From Caryophanales bacterium UBA1231 (lineage in GTDB: Bacteria > Bacillota_I > Bacilli_A > ML615J-28 > CAG-313): a DNA stretch of 11,529 nucleotides. Location of the stretch: positions 1-11,529 of the forward strand of contig DBWT01000019.1 of the NCBI GenBank assembly GCA_002309035.1, in the 5' to 3' direction. Positions 1 through 7,686 of the stretch are shown here, in pieces. Within the stretch, counting starts at the first letter, position 1. The number at the start of each line of letters is the position of its first letter. Under the pieces are notes generated by a model. That model was not told the origin of the DNA. It did no database searches and saw nothing but the letters and a program-made list of their open reading frames with translations. Made by a program: the position numbers and the translations under genes.

Positions 1-1815
1 GCATTGTTCCTTGTAGGTTTCCAAGTTATTGTTGACTTCTTTGGAAACATCATCCATCGTCATGAACTAGATGAAAAGTTCTTAATGACAGTCGCATCCA
101 TTGGGGCGGTTGCAACCAACCATACTTTAGAAGCTATTTTAGTTATGACTTTCTATCAAGTCGGCAAGTTTTTACAAGACTTAGCTGTCAATCATTCACG
201 TAAATCAATTAAAGCACTTTTAACATTTGATGTTCAAAATGCAAGATTAAAAGTTGATGAAAGCGAAGTAATCGTTGAAGTTGAAAGCATCATCCCAGGT
301 GATGTTTTAATCGTTAAAACTGGTGAAATGATTCCAGTTGATGGTATTGTTGAAAGTGGTAAAAGCTATCTTGATTTAAAAGCCTTAACTGGCGAAGTCT
401 TAAGTCAAAATGTCAAAGCTGGCGATAGTGTTAAAAGTGGTAGTATTAATCTAGGAAATGTTATTGAAATTAAAGCAACAAAGCTTTACAAAGATTCAAC
501 AATGTCAGAAATTATCGATATGGTGGAAAATGCATCGAGTAAAAAAGCTAAAAGTGAAAACTTTATTACCAGATTTGCTAAATTCTATACACCAATTATT
601 GTTCTTTTAGCTTTTATTGTAGCCTTTGTTGTACCTCTATTCATATCGTTAGTTATCAATAAAGATATTAAAACAATCATCGATTTAATGTTTGGTACAG
701 CAAGCGATAAAGGATATATATATCGAGGCATGGTTTTTTTAGTTATTGCTTGTCCTTGTGCTTTAGTTATTTCTGTTCCTCTTGCCTTTTTCTCAGGTAT
801 TGGGGTAGCTTCTAAAAATGGTATTTTAGTCAAGGGTTCAAACTATTTAGAAAACTTAGATTGTATTGATTCTGTTTTATTTGATAAAACAGGAACACTA
901 ACTAAAGGTGAATTTAGTGTTAAATCTATTCATTCAGTAACTGAACAATATTCAGATGATGAAGTATTTAAACTCATGGCTTATGCTGAATATCATTCAA
1001 CTCACCCTATTGGTATATCAATTACTGATATGTATGGTAGAGATAAAATCTTCCCAGATATTATTGATGAATTCGTTCATACACCAGGAACAGGTGTTAA
1101 AGCCTTAATCAATGGTTCAAGAATATCAGTATGTAATTATAAAAAACTACTTGATGAAAAAATCAACTTTGATGAAATTGATTCTCGTTATTTAGTTTTA
1201 TATGTTTTAAAAGAAAGACAAGTTATTGGTTATACTGAAATTGGTGATACAATCAAAGAAGATGCTGAAAGCTTAATCAAGAATCTTAAAAAAGAAAAAG
1301 TTTATCATTTAGCTATTCTTACAGGTGATTCAAAGAAAACATCAAATGCGATTGCTGAAGAACTAGGAATTGATGAAGTTCATGCTGAACTAATGCCAGC
1401 TGATAAAGTTAAACTTATGGAAGAATATAAAGCCAATGTTGTAAATGAAAAACATGTTGTATATGTAGGTGATGGTATTAATGATGCTCCAGTAATTGCT
1501 TCAGCTGATGTTGGTATTGCGATTGGAGCACAAGCATCTGAAGGTTCGATTGCGATTGCGGATATTGTTATTATGGATGATAAACTATCAAAAATCGATG
1601 ATGCGATAAAGATTGCTAAAAAGACAAAACGTATTGTTTCAGAAAATATCTTCTTAGCTTTATTCTTTAAAGTAGTTGTCCTTCTTATCACATTCTTAGA
1701 TATTCCATCAATGATTTGGTTAGCAATCTTCTCTGATGTTGGTGTATCTTTACTTGCTATTATGAATTCATTGAGAATTAATATTCAAAAGAAGGAAGAT
1801 AAGAAGCATGAGTAA
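1..1815 (+). CDS. Heavy-metal-transporting P1B-type ATPase (Zn/Cd/Pb exporter type), 5' partial
   Basis: This membrane ATPase probably exports Zn2+/Cd2+/Pb2+ from the cytoplasm. The frame is open from the first base, so the N-terminus (any metal-binding domain and the first membrane helices) lies outside the window; a TTG at 4 is not a convincing start. Counting the codon at 1-3 as residue 1, there are 604 residues. Visible are the actuator motif TGE (130-132), the membrane CPC metal site (251-253), the phosphorylation site DKTGTLTKG (Asp295), the HP motif of the nucleotide domain (335-336) and the GDGINDAP hinge (from 490). Near the C-terminus, Lys557 in NIFLALFFK and Asp579 in SDVGVS match the extra metal-site residues of the ZntA/CadA (P1B-2) group. 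That pattern favours Zn/Cd/Pb over Cu. Its last 8 nt overlap rimM, so it is probably cotranscribed with the RNA-maturation genes. The family is secure; the exact metal is inferred. Confidence 0.93.
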   Translation, partial: ALFLVGFQVIVDFFGNIIHRHELDEKFLMTVASIGAVATNHTLEAILVMTFYQVGKFLQDLAVNHSRKSIKALLTFDVQNARLKVDESEVIVEVESIIPGDVLIVKTGEMIPVDGIVESGKSYLDLKALTGEVLSQNVKAGDSVKSGSINLGNVIEIKATKLYKDSTMSEIIDMVENASSKKAKSENFITRFAKFYTPIIVLLAFIVAFVVPLFISLVINKDIKTIIDLMFGTASDKGYIYRGMVFLVIACPCALVISVPLAFFSGIGVASKNGILVKGSNYLENLDCIDSVLFDKTGTLTKGEFSVKSIHSVTEQYSDDEVFKLMAYAEYHSTHPIGISITDMYGRDKIFPDIIDEFVHTPGTGVKALINGSRISVCNYKKLLDEKINFDEIDSRYLVLYVLKERQVIGYTEIGDTIKEDAESLIKNLKKEKVYHLAILTGDSKKTSNAIAEELGIDEVHAELMPADKVKLMEEYKANVVNEKHVVYVGDGINDAPVIASADVGIAIGAQASEGSIAIADIVIMDDKLSKIDDAIKIAKKTKRIVSENIFLALFFKVVVLLITFLDIPSMIWLAIFSDVGVSLLAIMNSLRINIQKKEDKKHE

Positions 1816-2302
1816 GTATTTGAGCACAGGTAAAATTGTTGGAACATTTGGTATTAATGGTGAATTAAAGGTTCTCTCTGATTCAACAACTAATCGTTTC
1901 ATTAAAGGTAATACTTTATATTTAGGTAAAACTCTTAAAACACTAGAAAAAGTTACAATTTCATCAGCAAGAATCCATAAAGGAATGAACTTAGTCACAA
2001 TAAATAATCTTAATGATATCAATGAAGTTTTAAAATATATAGGTTATACATTTTATATTGACCGTGATGAATTAGATGATTTAAAAGATAATGAATATTA
2101 CTTTGATGATTTAATTGGTTTAGATGTTATTTCTAATAACAAAGTAGTTGGTAAAGTTATCGATGTTTTAGACTTACCAGCATCTGCTGTTTTAGAAGTT
2201 GAAGTTGATAATAAAAAGTTATTAATTCCTTTTGTTTCAAATTACATTGGTGAAGTCACAAAGGAATCACTTGAAATCCTACATTTGGAGGAATTTATAT
2301 GA
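1808..2302 (+). CDS. rimM: Ribosome maturation factor RimM
   Basis: RimM binds ribosomal protein S19 in the 30S head and helps mature the 3' domain of 16S rRNA. The 164-residue length is typical. The N-terminal beta-barrel begins with the family signature GKIVGTFGINGELKV (about residues 8-22). The C-terminal PRC-barrel domain (about 93-163) contains YYFDDLIGLDV, GKVIDVLDLPASAVLEV and LLIPFV, all characteristic. The ATG at 1808 gives the expected N-terminus; the AAGGAAG stretch about 10 nt upstream is a modest ribosome binding site, and the 8-nt overlap with the ATPase gene suggests translational coupling. The usual rpsP partner is not directly upstream, but the rimM-trmD pair is kept, overlapping by 4 nt (ATGA). 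Confidence 0.95.
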   Translation: MSKYLSTGKIVGTFGINGELKVLSDSTTNRFIKGNTLYLGKTLKTLEKVTISSARIHKGMNLVTINNLNDINEVLKYIGYTFYIDRDELDDLKDNEYYFDDLIGLDVISNNKVVGKVIDVLDLPASAVLEVEVDNKKLLIPFVSNYIGEVTKESLEILHLEEFI

Positions 2303-3024
2303 TGAGATTTGATGTATTAACGCTATTTCCTAATATCTTTAGTGGGTTTTTAAGTGAATCATTAATTAAAAAAGCTATTGATAAAGATCTCTTACAAGTC
2401 AATTTAATTAATTTTCGTGATTATTCAACAAACAAACATAAAACAGTTGATGATACAGCATACTCAGGTGGTGCAGGAATGTTGATTTCTGTCGAACCTA
2501 TTCATCTTGCTTTAAAGGATATTGAACACTTTGAGCAAGCTCATAAAGTTTTACTTTCACCAAGTGGTAAAGTACTAACTCAAGAAAAAGCCAAAGAATT
2601 ATCACAAAAAGATCACATTATTTTAATATGTGGTCACTATGAAGGTATTGATGATAGAATCCATAACTACATTGATGAAGAAATATCAATTGGTGATTTT
2701 GTCTTAATGGGTGGTGAAATTCCAGCTATGGCAATAATTGAAGCAACTATTAGACTTGTAGGTGCAATCAATCCTGATTCAATAGTTGAAGAATCATTTT
2801 CTAACAACCTTCTTGAATACCCTCAATATACAAAACCCCTTACTTATGATGGTCATCAAGTTCCAGAAGTCTTAGTTAATGGTAATCATAAATTAATTGA
2901 AGAATGGAAACGATATGAAAGTTTGAAAAAAACTTATTTAGTTCGTCCTGACCTACTAAAAAAAGCTTCACTTTCTTTAAAAGATTACCAAATGCTTTGG
3001 GAGATTAAAAATGAAAATCAATAA
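2299..3024 (+). CDS. trmD: tRNA (guanine-N1-)-methyltransferase TrmD
   Basis: TrmD methylates N1 of G37 next to the anticodon of tRNAs reading codons that start with C, using S-adenosylmethionine, and prevents +1 frameshifting. The 241-residue protein has the SPOUT trefoil-knot signatures: LLSPSGKVL, GHYEGIDDRI (from 112), IGDFVLMGGE (131-140) and the C-terminal YPQYTKP and VLVNGNHKLIEEW segments. The active-site loop reads EESF (164-167), with Glu165 where many family members have Asp in DSF; from memory Glu occurs in other lineages too, so I do not call it inactive. Two adjacent ATGs (2299 and 2302) are possible starts. GGAGG at 2287-2291 is 7 nt from the first, which also overlaps the rimM stop; the second would give the more usual MRFDVLTLFP N-terminus. 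The rplS gene that often follows trmD is absent. Confidence 0.97.
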   Translation: MMRFDVLTLFPNIFSGFLSESLIKKAIDKDLLQVNLINFRDYSTNKHKTVDDTAYSGGAGMLISVEPIHLALKDIEHFEQAHKVLLSPSGKVLTQEKAKELSQKDHIILICGHYEGIDDRIHNYIDEEISIGDFVLMGGEIPAMAIIEATIRLVGAINPDSIVEESFSNNLLEYPQYTKPLTYDGHQVPEVLVNGNHKLIEEWKRYESLKKTYLVRPDLLKKASLSLKDYQMLWEIKNENQ

Positions 3025-3451
3025 AATCATTTATTCTATTATCTTATGTTTAATGATTTTTATGACTTCATGTACATATCAACCTAAATCATTAGATTCA
3101 GAAGACTTTACCGTTTTAGCTGAAAAAATAGTAAGTGGCAAAGAAAAAGGAAAAATTATTGACTTAAGAAAGGTTGAAGAATTTGAAGAAGGACACATTT
3201 TATCATCGCTATCTTATGATTTAACTAAACATCAAGTAGATGATTTTTACAATTGGTTTATCCAAAACGCTGGAAATGTTAAGAAGATTTTAATAATTGA
3301 TGATGGTACAAATAAGTATCAAGAAATATTACCATTATTAACAAAGTACAAAACATATTATTATGAAGCGGGTTATTCTGCTTTAAAAACAACAAATTAT
3401 TTTGAAAAGCACATTGTTGAAGCAACAGGCTTAGATGATTGTGGATGCTAA
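3011..3451 (+). CDS. Putative lipoprotein with a degenerate (Cys-less) rhodanese-like domain
   Basis: The 146-residue protein starts with a lipoprotein signal peptide: basic MKINK, a hydrophobic stretch and a lipobox-like MTSC, with Cys21 as the predicted lipidated residue. This places it on the outer face of the membrane. The following part resembles a rhodanese domain: IIDLR (49-53), EEFEEGHI (56-63), a strand ILIIDDG (93-99) and YYEAGYSAL, which matches the usual glycine-rich segment after the active-site loop. The catalytic loop Cys is missing; Asp97/Asp98 sit about where it would be. Ordinary sulfurtransferase activity is therefore unlikely. The protein ends in DDCGC, giving a C-terminal Cys-Gly-Cys (144-146) that could bind metal or be redox active (inference). 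The start at 3011 has GGGAG at 2999-3003 and overlaps trmD by 14 nt; pepF follows after 10 nt. Its biological role is unknown. Confidence 0.75.
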   Translation: MKINKIIYSIILCLMIFMTSCTYQPKSLDSEDFTVLAEKIVSGKEKGKIIDLRKVEEFEEGHILSSLSYDLTKHQVDDFYNWFIQNAGNVKKILIIDDGTNKYQEILPLLTKYKTYYYEAGYSALKTTNYFEKHIVEATGLDDCGC

Positions 3452-3456
3452 AGGAG
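3451..3456 (+). promoter_or_regulatory. Ribosome binding site deciding the pepF start
   Basis: AAGGAG lies 5 nt before the ATG at 3462. An in-frame ATG at 3435, inside the preceding gene, would add nine residues but has no comparable binding site, and this site would then lie within the coding region. The start at 3462 is therefore preferred. Confidence 0.8.
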
Positions 3457-3461
3457 AAATT

Positions 3462-5219
3462 ATGAATTGGAATTTACAAGTTATTTATAAAACAAATGAA
3501 GATTTTGAAAAAGATTTTAATGAATTATCAAATTTAATTAATGAAGTTAAACAATATGAAGGAAAACTTCATGAATTTGATAGTTTTAAAAAATATTATT
3601 TACTACAAAAAGAATTTGAAGAAAAAGCATCTAAATTATATTTATATGCACATCTTTCAAGCGACTTAAATAAAAAAGATGTCGATGCAGCCGCAAGACA
3701 TCAAAGATGTATGATGCTTTTCGCATCCATTAATCAAGCAACATCTTTTGAAACTCCTGAAATCTTGAGTATTGGCAAAGAAAAAGTCATGAGTTTTGTG
3801 GAAAAAGATGAAGACTTAAAACCTTTTAAGTTTATTTTTGAAAAGACTTTCCATCAAGCAGAACATATTCTTTCAAAAACAGAAGAACATTTACTTTCAA
3901 TTATGAATCCAGCTATTTCTAAAGGTGGTAATTTATATAGTATGCTAGCTGTTGCTGATGGCGTTAATGAGACAATCACAATTGATGGAAAAGAATATAC
4001 AGTAACTCATGGTAATTGGTCAGACTTAATCAATGAATTTAGAAATGAAGATGATCAAAGAAAAGTCTTTGAAGCAATATTTAAAAAGTATGAATTAAAT
4101 AAGAATACTTATGCGGCAATATATGATGCGATAATGGAATCTGATAAAGCCACAATGAAAGCTAGAGGCTATGATTCAATTCTTGATGTTCATCTGTTCC
4201 ATAATAACATTCCATCTAAAGTTTATAAAACATTAGTAGATGTTGCTGGAAACAATACAGAAGATATTAAAAAATACATTAAGTTAAGAAAAGAATATTT
4301 AGGTATCAAGAAATATTGTACATACCACCGATTCTTAAGTTTGGCTGAATCAAACAAGAAGTATGAATATCAAGATGCTTTAAAGATTTTCTTTAAATCA
4401 ATTGAAAAATTCCCAGAAAGCTTCCAAGCTAAAGCACATACAGCTTTAGAAGATGGCTATGTCGATGTATATGAAAAAGAAGGTAAAAGAACTGGTGCTT
4501 ATTCATCATCAGTAACTGATTTTCATCCATTCATTTTATTAAACTATAATAATGCATTAGATGATGTCTTTACAGTTGCTCATGAAGCTGGACACTCAAT
4601 TCATTCACTTTATGCGATGGAAGCACAACCATCAGTTTTACAAAACTATACAATCTTTGTAGCTGAAATTGCTTCAACGTTCAATGAACACAATCTTTTA
4701 GATTATTTAATGAATAGCGGAACTCTAACAGTTGATGAACAAATCATCTTACTTCAAAAAGCTATCGATAATATTATTGCGACATTCTATCGTCAAACTT
4801 TATTTGCTGAATATGAACTTGAAATCTCACACTTAAAAGAACAAGATATTCCGCTAAATTATAAAGTATTATCTGACGTTATGATTAAACTATATGATAA
4901 ATATTATGGATTAGACATCAAAGATGAAGTTTATAAAGAATACATTTGGGCATATATCCCTCATTTATTCTACACACCATTCTATGTTTATCAATATGCG
5001 ACTAGTTTTGCAGCAAGCATGAAGCTATATCAAAATGTTAAGAACAATGTTCCAAATGCATTTGAAAACTATACTAATCTTTTAAAAGCAGGTGGTTCTA
5101 AATACCCTACACAAATCGCCAAAGAAGCAGGTATCGACTTTGAAGAAAGAGCAACATTCGAAGCAGTTACTCTTCGCTTAAAAGAATTAGTAAATAAATT
5201 AGAACAATTACTAAAATAA
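3462..5219 (+). CDS. pepF: M3-family oligoendopeptidase F (PepF-like zinc metallopeptidase)
   Basis: This is a cytoplasmic zinc endopeptidase that cleaves short peptides, such as imported or degradation-derived ones. Starting at 3462 it has 585 residues, close to PepF proteins of about 600. The zinc site is intact: HEAGH at 374-378 supplies His374, His378 and catalytic Glu375, and Glu402 in FVAEIASTFNE is the expected third ligand. The segment before it (AYSSSVTDFHPFILLNYN) and the C-terminal HLFYTPFYVYQYATSFAAS are characteristic of the oligoendopeptidase F group and help form the substrate cleft. There is no signal peptide. It is the last gene of the block, 10 nt after the lipoprotein gene and followed by a terminator. 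The family is certain; the gene symbol is used in the broad PepF sense. Confidence 0.95.
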   Translation: MNWNLQVIYKTNEDFEKDFNELSNLINEVKQYEGKLHEFDSFKKYYLLQKEFEEKASKLYLYAHLSSDLNKKDVDAAARHQRCMMLFASINQATSFETPEILSIGKEKVMSFVEKDEDLKPFKFIFEKTFHQAEHILSKTEEHLLSIMNPAISKGGNLYSMLAVADGVNETITIDGKEYTVTHGNWSDLINEFRNEDDQRKVFEAIFKKYELNKNTYAAIYDAIMESDKATMKARGYDSILDVHLFHNNIPSKVYKTLVDVAGNNTEDIKKYIKLRKEYLGIKKYCTYHRFLSLAESNKKYEYQDALKIFFKSIEKFPESFQAKAHTALEDGYVDVYEKEGKRTGAYSSSVTDFHPFILLNYNNALDDVFTVAHEAGHSIHSLYAMEAQPSVLQNYTIFVAEIASTFNEHNLLDYLMNSGTLTVDEQIILLQKAIDNIIATFYRQTLFAEYELEISHLKEQDIPLNYKVLSDVMIKLYDKYYGLDIKDEVYKEYIWAYIPHLFYTPFYVYQYATSFAASMKLYQNVKNNVPNAFENYTNLLKAGGSKYPTQIAKEAGIDFEERATFEAVTLRLKELVNKLEQLLK

Positions 5220-5226
5220 GGAAACT

Positions 5227-5253
5227 CTCACTTCATTTGAAGTGAGTTTTTTT
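5227..5253 (+). terminator. Rho-independent terminator after pepF
   Basis: A perfect 9-bp inverted repeat, CTCACTTCA (5227-5235) and TGAAGTGAG (5238-5246), forms a stem whose innermost pairs probably open to give a 4-6 nt loop. Seven T residues (5247-5253) follow directly. It begins 8 nt after the pepF stop and closes the first operon. Confidence 0.93.
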
Positions 5254-5338
5254 ATTTTAATATTAGGAAATTATCGTAAAACAATATTTAAACTGTTGAC
5301 GGTTCTAATTTACTAAGTTTCGAGGAACAACAATCCAT

Positions 5339-5358
5339 TTATGAAAATATTTTCATAA
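5339..5358. promoter_or_regulatory. Operator 1: 20-bp perfect palindrome upstream of the CcpA-like gene
   Basis: TTATGAAAAT followed by ATTTTCATAA is a perfect inverted repeat. Its core, TGAAAATATTTTCA, resembles the catabolite-responsive element (cre) bound by CcpA-type LacI-family proteins (TGNAANCGNTNNCA), but with TA rather than CG at the centre. It lies just upstream of the -35 box of the downstream promoter. Binding by the protein encoded next door (autoregulation) is the simplest inference. Confidence 0.75.
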
Positions 5359-5361
5359 TTA

Positions 5362-5390
5362 TTGAAAAAGTTTTCATAAAAGTGTATAAT
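5362..5390 (+). promoter_or_regulatory. Sigma-A type promoter for the ccpA-like/tyrS/hydrolase operon
   Basis: The -35 box TTGAAA (5362-5367) and consensus -10 box TATAAT (5385-5390) are separated by exactly 17 nt. Transcription would start near 5397, leaving a leader of about 34 nt before the ATG at 5431, with AAAGGAG at 5417-5423 as ribosome binding site. No T-box or other long leader fits in that distance. The second operator overlaps this promoter. Confidence 0.88.
5363..5376. promoter_or_regulatory. Operator 2: cre-like site overlapping the promoter
   Basis: TGAAAAAGTTTTCA has the same half-sites as operator 1 and covers the end of the -35 box and much of the spacer. The 20-bp frame 5360-5379 matches operator 1 at 16 of 20 positions, including an identical TTTTCATAA right half. 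The centres of the two sites are 21 bp apart. A protein bound here should block RNA polymerase, so repression is the expected effect. Confidence 0.72.
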
Positions 5391-5430
5391 ATAAGAGTAA
5401 ACAATCTTCAAAAAAGAAAGGAGCTTATTT

Positions 5431-6444
5431 ATGAATCAAACTAAAATTTATGATGTTGCTGGTGCTGCTGGTGTTTCACTCGCAACTGTATCAAGAGTAT
5501 TAAATCACCCAGAAAAGGTTAAACCAGCAACAAGAGAAAGAATTCAAAGAATTATTCGTGAACTTGGTTATAAGCCTAATCTTAATGCTAAAGGTTTAGC
5601 ATCTTCAAAATCAACTACTGTTGCTGTTGTGGTTCCAGAACTTGCAAGAAGCTCAATTGCTGAAACTGTTAATGGTATTGCCGCATGCGCTAAACGCCGT
5701 GGTTATTTGATTCGTTTGTTTGTCGCCGGACGTACTAGTGATTTACCAAACGAAGAAGCTGTTAAGGTTCAAAGGGAACTTTGGACAGATGTTTTAGCGT
5801 CTAGTGTTGATGGTGTTCTTTACATCGATGATGAAATGGATGCTGAATCAGAAAAATTAGTATCTTCATTCCCTCTTCCAATTGTTTTGACAAACACTTC
5901 TTGTGAAAACATAACAATTCCAATGGTTTCAGTTGATTATGAAAAAGCAGCTTATGAAATCACTAAAGAAATGATTCAAAGAGGAAATAAAGACATTTGG
6001 CTAATTAAAACGATTCATAAATATGTTATGAACGAATTAAAAGCTAAAGGCTATTTAAAAGCTATGGAAGAAGCTAATTTAAAACCTAATATTTTGGAAG
6101 TTAGTGGTAAAACAGAAAAGAATGAAGTTGCATATAAAGAATTATTAGAAAAGCATCATATCGATGTAGCAATTGTTGTTCGTGACTCAATGGCTGTTTC
6201 ATTCATTAATGCTGCTAGATTACTTCACATTAACATTCCTAATGAATTACAAGTAATTGGTTTCCAAAATACACGTTATGCTCTTCTTTCTCGTCCAAAA
6301 CTTACATGTATTAATACACCTATTTATGAAATTGGTGAAAAAGCAATGGATGTTTTAACAAATTTAATGGAAGAAGAAACCGAACAAAAGGATATTGTTG
6401 AATACATCCCATATGATATTGTATGGAGAGAATCAACAAAATAG
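5431..6444 (+). CDS. LacI-family transcriptional regulator, CcpA-like
   Basis: This 337-residue DNA-binding protein has the LacI/GalR layout. Residues 5-24 are the helix-turn-helix (IYDVAGAAGVSLATVSRVLN), the hinge helix NLNAKGLAS follows near 50-58, and the rest is a periplasmic-binding-protein-like core. The N-terminus (LGYKPN, GLAS, TTVAVVVPEL), NTRYALLSRPKL and the C-terminal RESTK resemble B. subtilis CcpA, the catabolite-control protein activated by HPr-Ser46-P. Differences from CcpA, recalled rather than aligned: the conserved GFDN is GFQN here (Gln279), and the Arg of AMRLLT that contacts HPr is Asp307. It may therefore be a CcpA paralogue with a different signal. The start at 5431 has a strong binding site 7 nt upstream. 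Twin operators in its promoter point to autoregulation, and tyrS follows after 9 nt. Family certain, CcpA orthology probable. Confidence 0.88.
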   Translation: MNQTKIYDVAGAAGVSLATVSRVLNHPEKVKPATRERIQRIIRELGYKPNLNAKGLASSKSTTVAVVVPELARSSIAETVNGIAACAKRRGYLIRLFVAGRTSDLPNEEAVKVQRELWTDVLASSVDGVLYIDDEMDAESEKLVSSFPLPIVLTNTSCENITIPMVSVDYEKAAYEITKEMIQRGNKDIWLIKTIHKYVMNELKAKGYLKAMEEANLKPNILEVSGKTEKNEVAYKELLEKHHIDVAIVVRDSMAVSFINAARLLHINIPNELQVIGFQNTRYALLSRPKLTCINTPIYEIGEKAMDVLTNLMEEETEQKDIVEYIPYDIVWRESTK

Positions 6445-6453
6445 AGGTGTAAG

Positions 6454-7686
6454 ATGACTTTATATGAAGAATTAAAGTGGCGTGGCTTAGTTTACAATAT
6501 TTCTGATGAAGCGCTTATTGACAAACTTAATAAAGGCGAATTAACTTTCTATTTAGGTGCTGACCCAACAGGTGATAGTTTACACGTTGGTCATTTAGTA
6601 ACATACCTTGTAGCAAAACGCCTAGAAGCAGTAGGCAACAAACCAATCTTTTTGATTGGTGGTGCAACAGGAACAATTGGTGATCCTAAACCAACCGCTG
6701 AAAGACAATTATTATCTTTAGACGTTACGCAAAAGAATGCTGAATGTTTAACTAAACAAGTTAAAAAGATGTTTAATTGTCAAGTGGTAAATAATTTAGA
6801 TTGGACAAAAAACTTAAATGTTTTAGATTTCTTAAGAGACTTTGGTAAATTCTTTAATATCAATTATATGATTAACAAAGAAACTGTTAAAGCAAGACTT
6901 GATACAGGTATATCTTTTACTGAATTCTCATATCAAATTCTTCAAGCCATGGACTATGAATACTTATTCTCTAAATATGGCTGTAATCTTCAAATTGGTG
7001 GTCAAGACCAATGGGGTAATATTACTGGTGGTTTAGAGTTAATTAGAAAAATGCATGGAGTTGAAACACAATGCTATGCATTAACAATTCCTCTTATTTT
7101 AAAGAGTGATGGAACGAAATTTGGTAAAACTGAGGGTGGAGCTGTTTGGTTAGACCCATTAAAGACTAGCCCATATCATTTCTATCAATTCTGGATTAAC
7201 ACACCTGATGATATGGTTATTCTTCGCCTAAAACAATTTACTTTCTTAAATCCTAGTGAAATCGAAGCTTTAGAACAAAGTGTTAAAGACGAACCACATT
7301 TAAGAAAAGCTCAAACTAAACTTGCTGAAGAAATGACTAAATTAATTCATGGTGAAGAAGCTCTTAAACAAGCACAAAACATCACACAAGCACTATTTAG
7401 TGGTGAAATTAAAAAACTAACACCATCAGAAGTTGAAATTGCTTTTTCTTCAATGCCAAAAGTACAAATCAATGAAGATACTCTATTAATTGATGCTTTG
7501 GTTTTAGCTGGTGCAGCTAAATCAAAAAGAGAAGCAAGAGAATTTATTTCAAACGGTGCTGTTTTAGTAAATGGTGAACAACAAAAATCTTTAGAATATA
7601 TGTTAACAAGTGAACAAACACTAGGTAAATATATTATTTTAAGACGTGGAAAGAAAAATTATTATTGTATTGAATATGAAAAATAA
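6454..7686 (+). CDS. tyrS: Tyrosyl-tRNA synthetase
   Basis: TyrS charges tRNA-Tyr with tyrosine in the cytoplasm. The 410-residue protein has all class Ic landmarks: YLGADPTGDSLHVGH (33-47) containing the HIGH-type motif HVGH (44-47), the tyrosine-pocket segments YQILQAMDY and GGQDQWGN, and the KMSKS-equivalent KFGKT (222-226), the form usual in the bacterial TyrS group. An S4 RNA-binding domain occupies about residues 345-408 (ALVLAGAAKSKREAREFISNGAVLVNG). The start lies 9 nt after the regulator stop, preceded by AGAGGTG. Many Bacillota tyrS genes have their own T-box leader; here no room exists for one, so expression should follow the upstream operator-controlled promoter. In B. subtilis tyrS and ccpA also lie in the same neighbourhood (from memory), which supports the reading of the upstream gene as CcpA-like. 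Confidence 0.97.
   Translation: MTLYEELKWRGLVYNISDEALIDKLNKGELTFYLGADPTGDSLHVGHLVTYLVAKRLEAVGNKPIFLIGGATGTIGDPKPTAERQLLSLDVTQKNAECLTKQVKKMFNCQVVNNLDWTKNLNVLDFLRDFGKFFNINYMINKETVKARLDTGISFTEFSYQILQAMDYEYLFSKYGCNLQIGGQDQWGNITGGLELIRKMHGVETQCYALTIPLILKSDGTKFGKTEGGAVWLDPLKTSPYHFYQFWINTPDDMVILRLKQFTFLNPSEIEALEQSVKDEPHLRKAQTKLAEEMTKLIHGEEALKQAQNITQALFSGEIKKLTPSEVEIAFSSMPKVQINEDTLLIDALVLAGAAKSKREAREFISNGAVLVNGEQQKSLEYMLTSEQTLGKYIILRRGKKNYYCIEYEK

Noticed and set aside
1380..2022. Minus-strand open frames opposite the ATPase and rimM genes
   Set aside because: They are antisense to well-supported genes, have low-complexity composition, no ribosome binding sites and no recognisable domains.
3435..3461. 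Upstream in-frame ATG for the pepF gene adding nine residues
   Set aside because: It lies inside the preceding gene without a ribosome binding site, while AAGGAG sits 5 nt before the ATG at 3462.
5296..5301. TTGACG as a -35 box of a second promoter upstream of the regulator
   Set aside because: No acceptable -10 hexamer lies 16-18 nt downstream; the promoter at 5362-5390 is far better.
5254..5338. Small RNA gene or riboswitch in the gap between pepF and the regulator
   Set aside because: Apart from the terminator and operators the stretch is plain AT-rich sequence with no stable stem or T-box/riboswitch signature, and most of it lies upstream of the promoter.
7646..7675. GTG start adding ten residues to the alpha/beta hydrolase
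   Set aside because: No ribosome binding site precedes it, and the ATG at 7676 gives a normal export signal with a basic tip.
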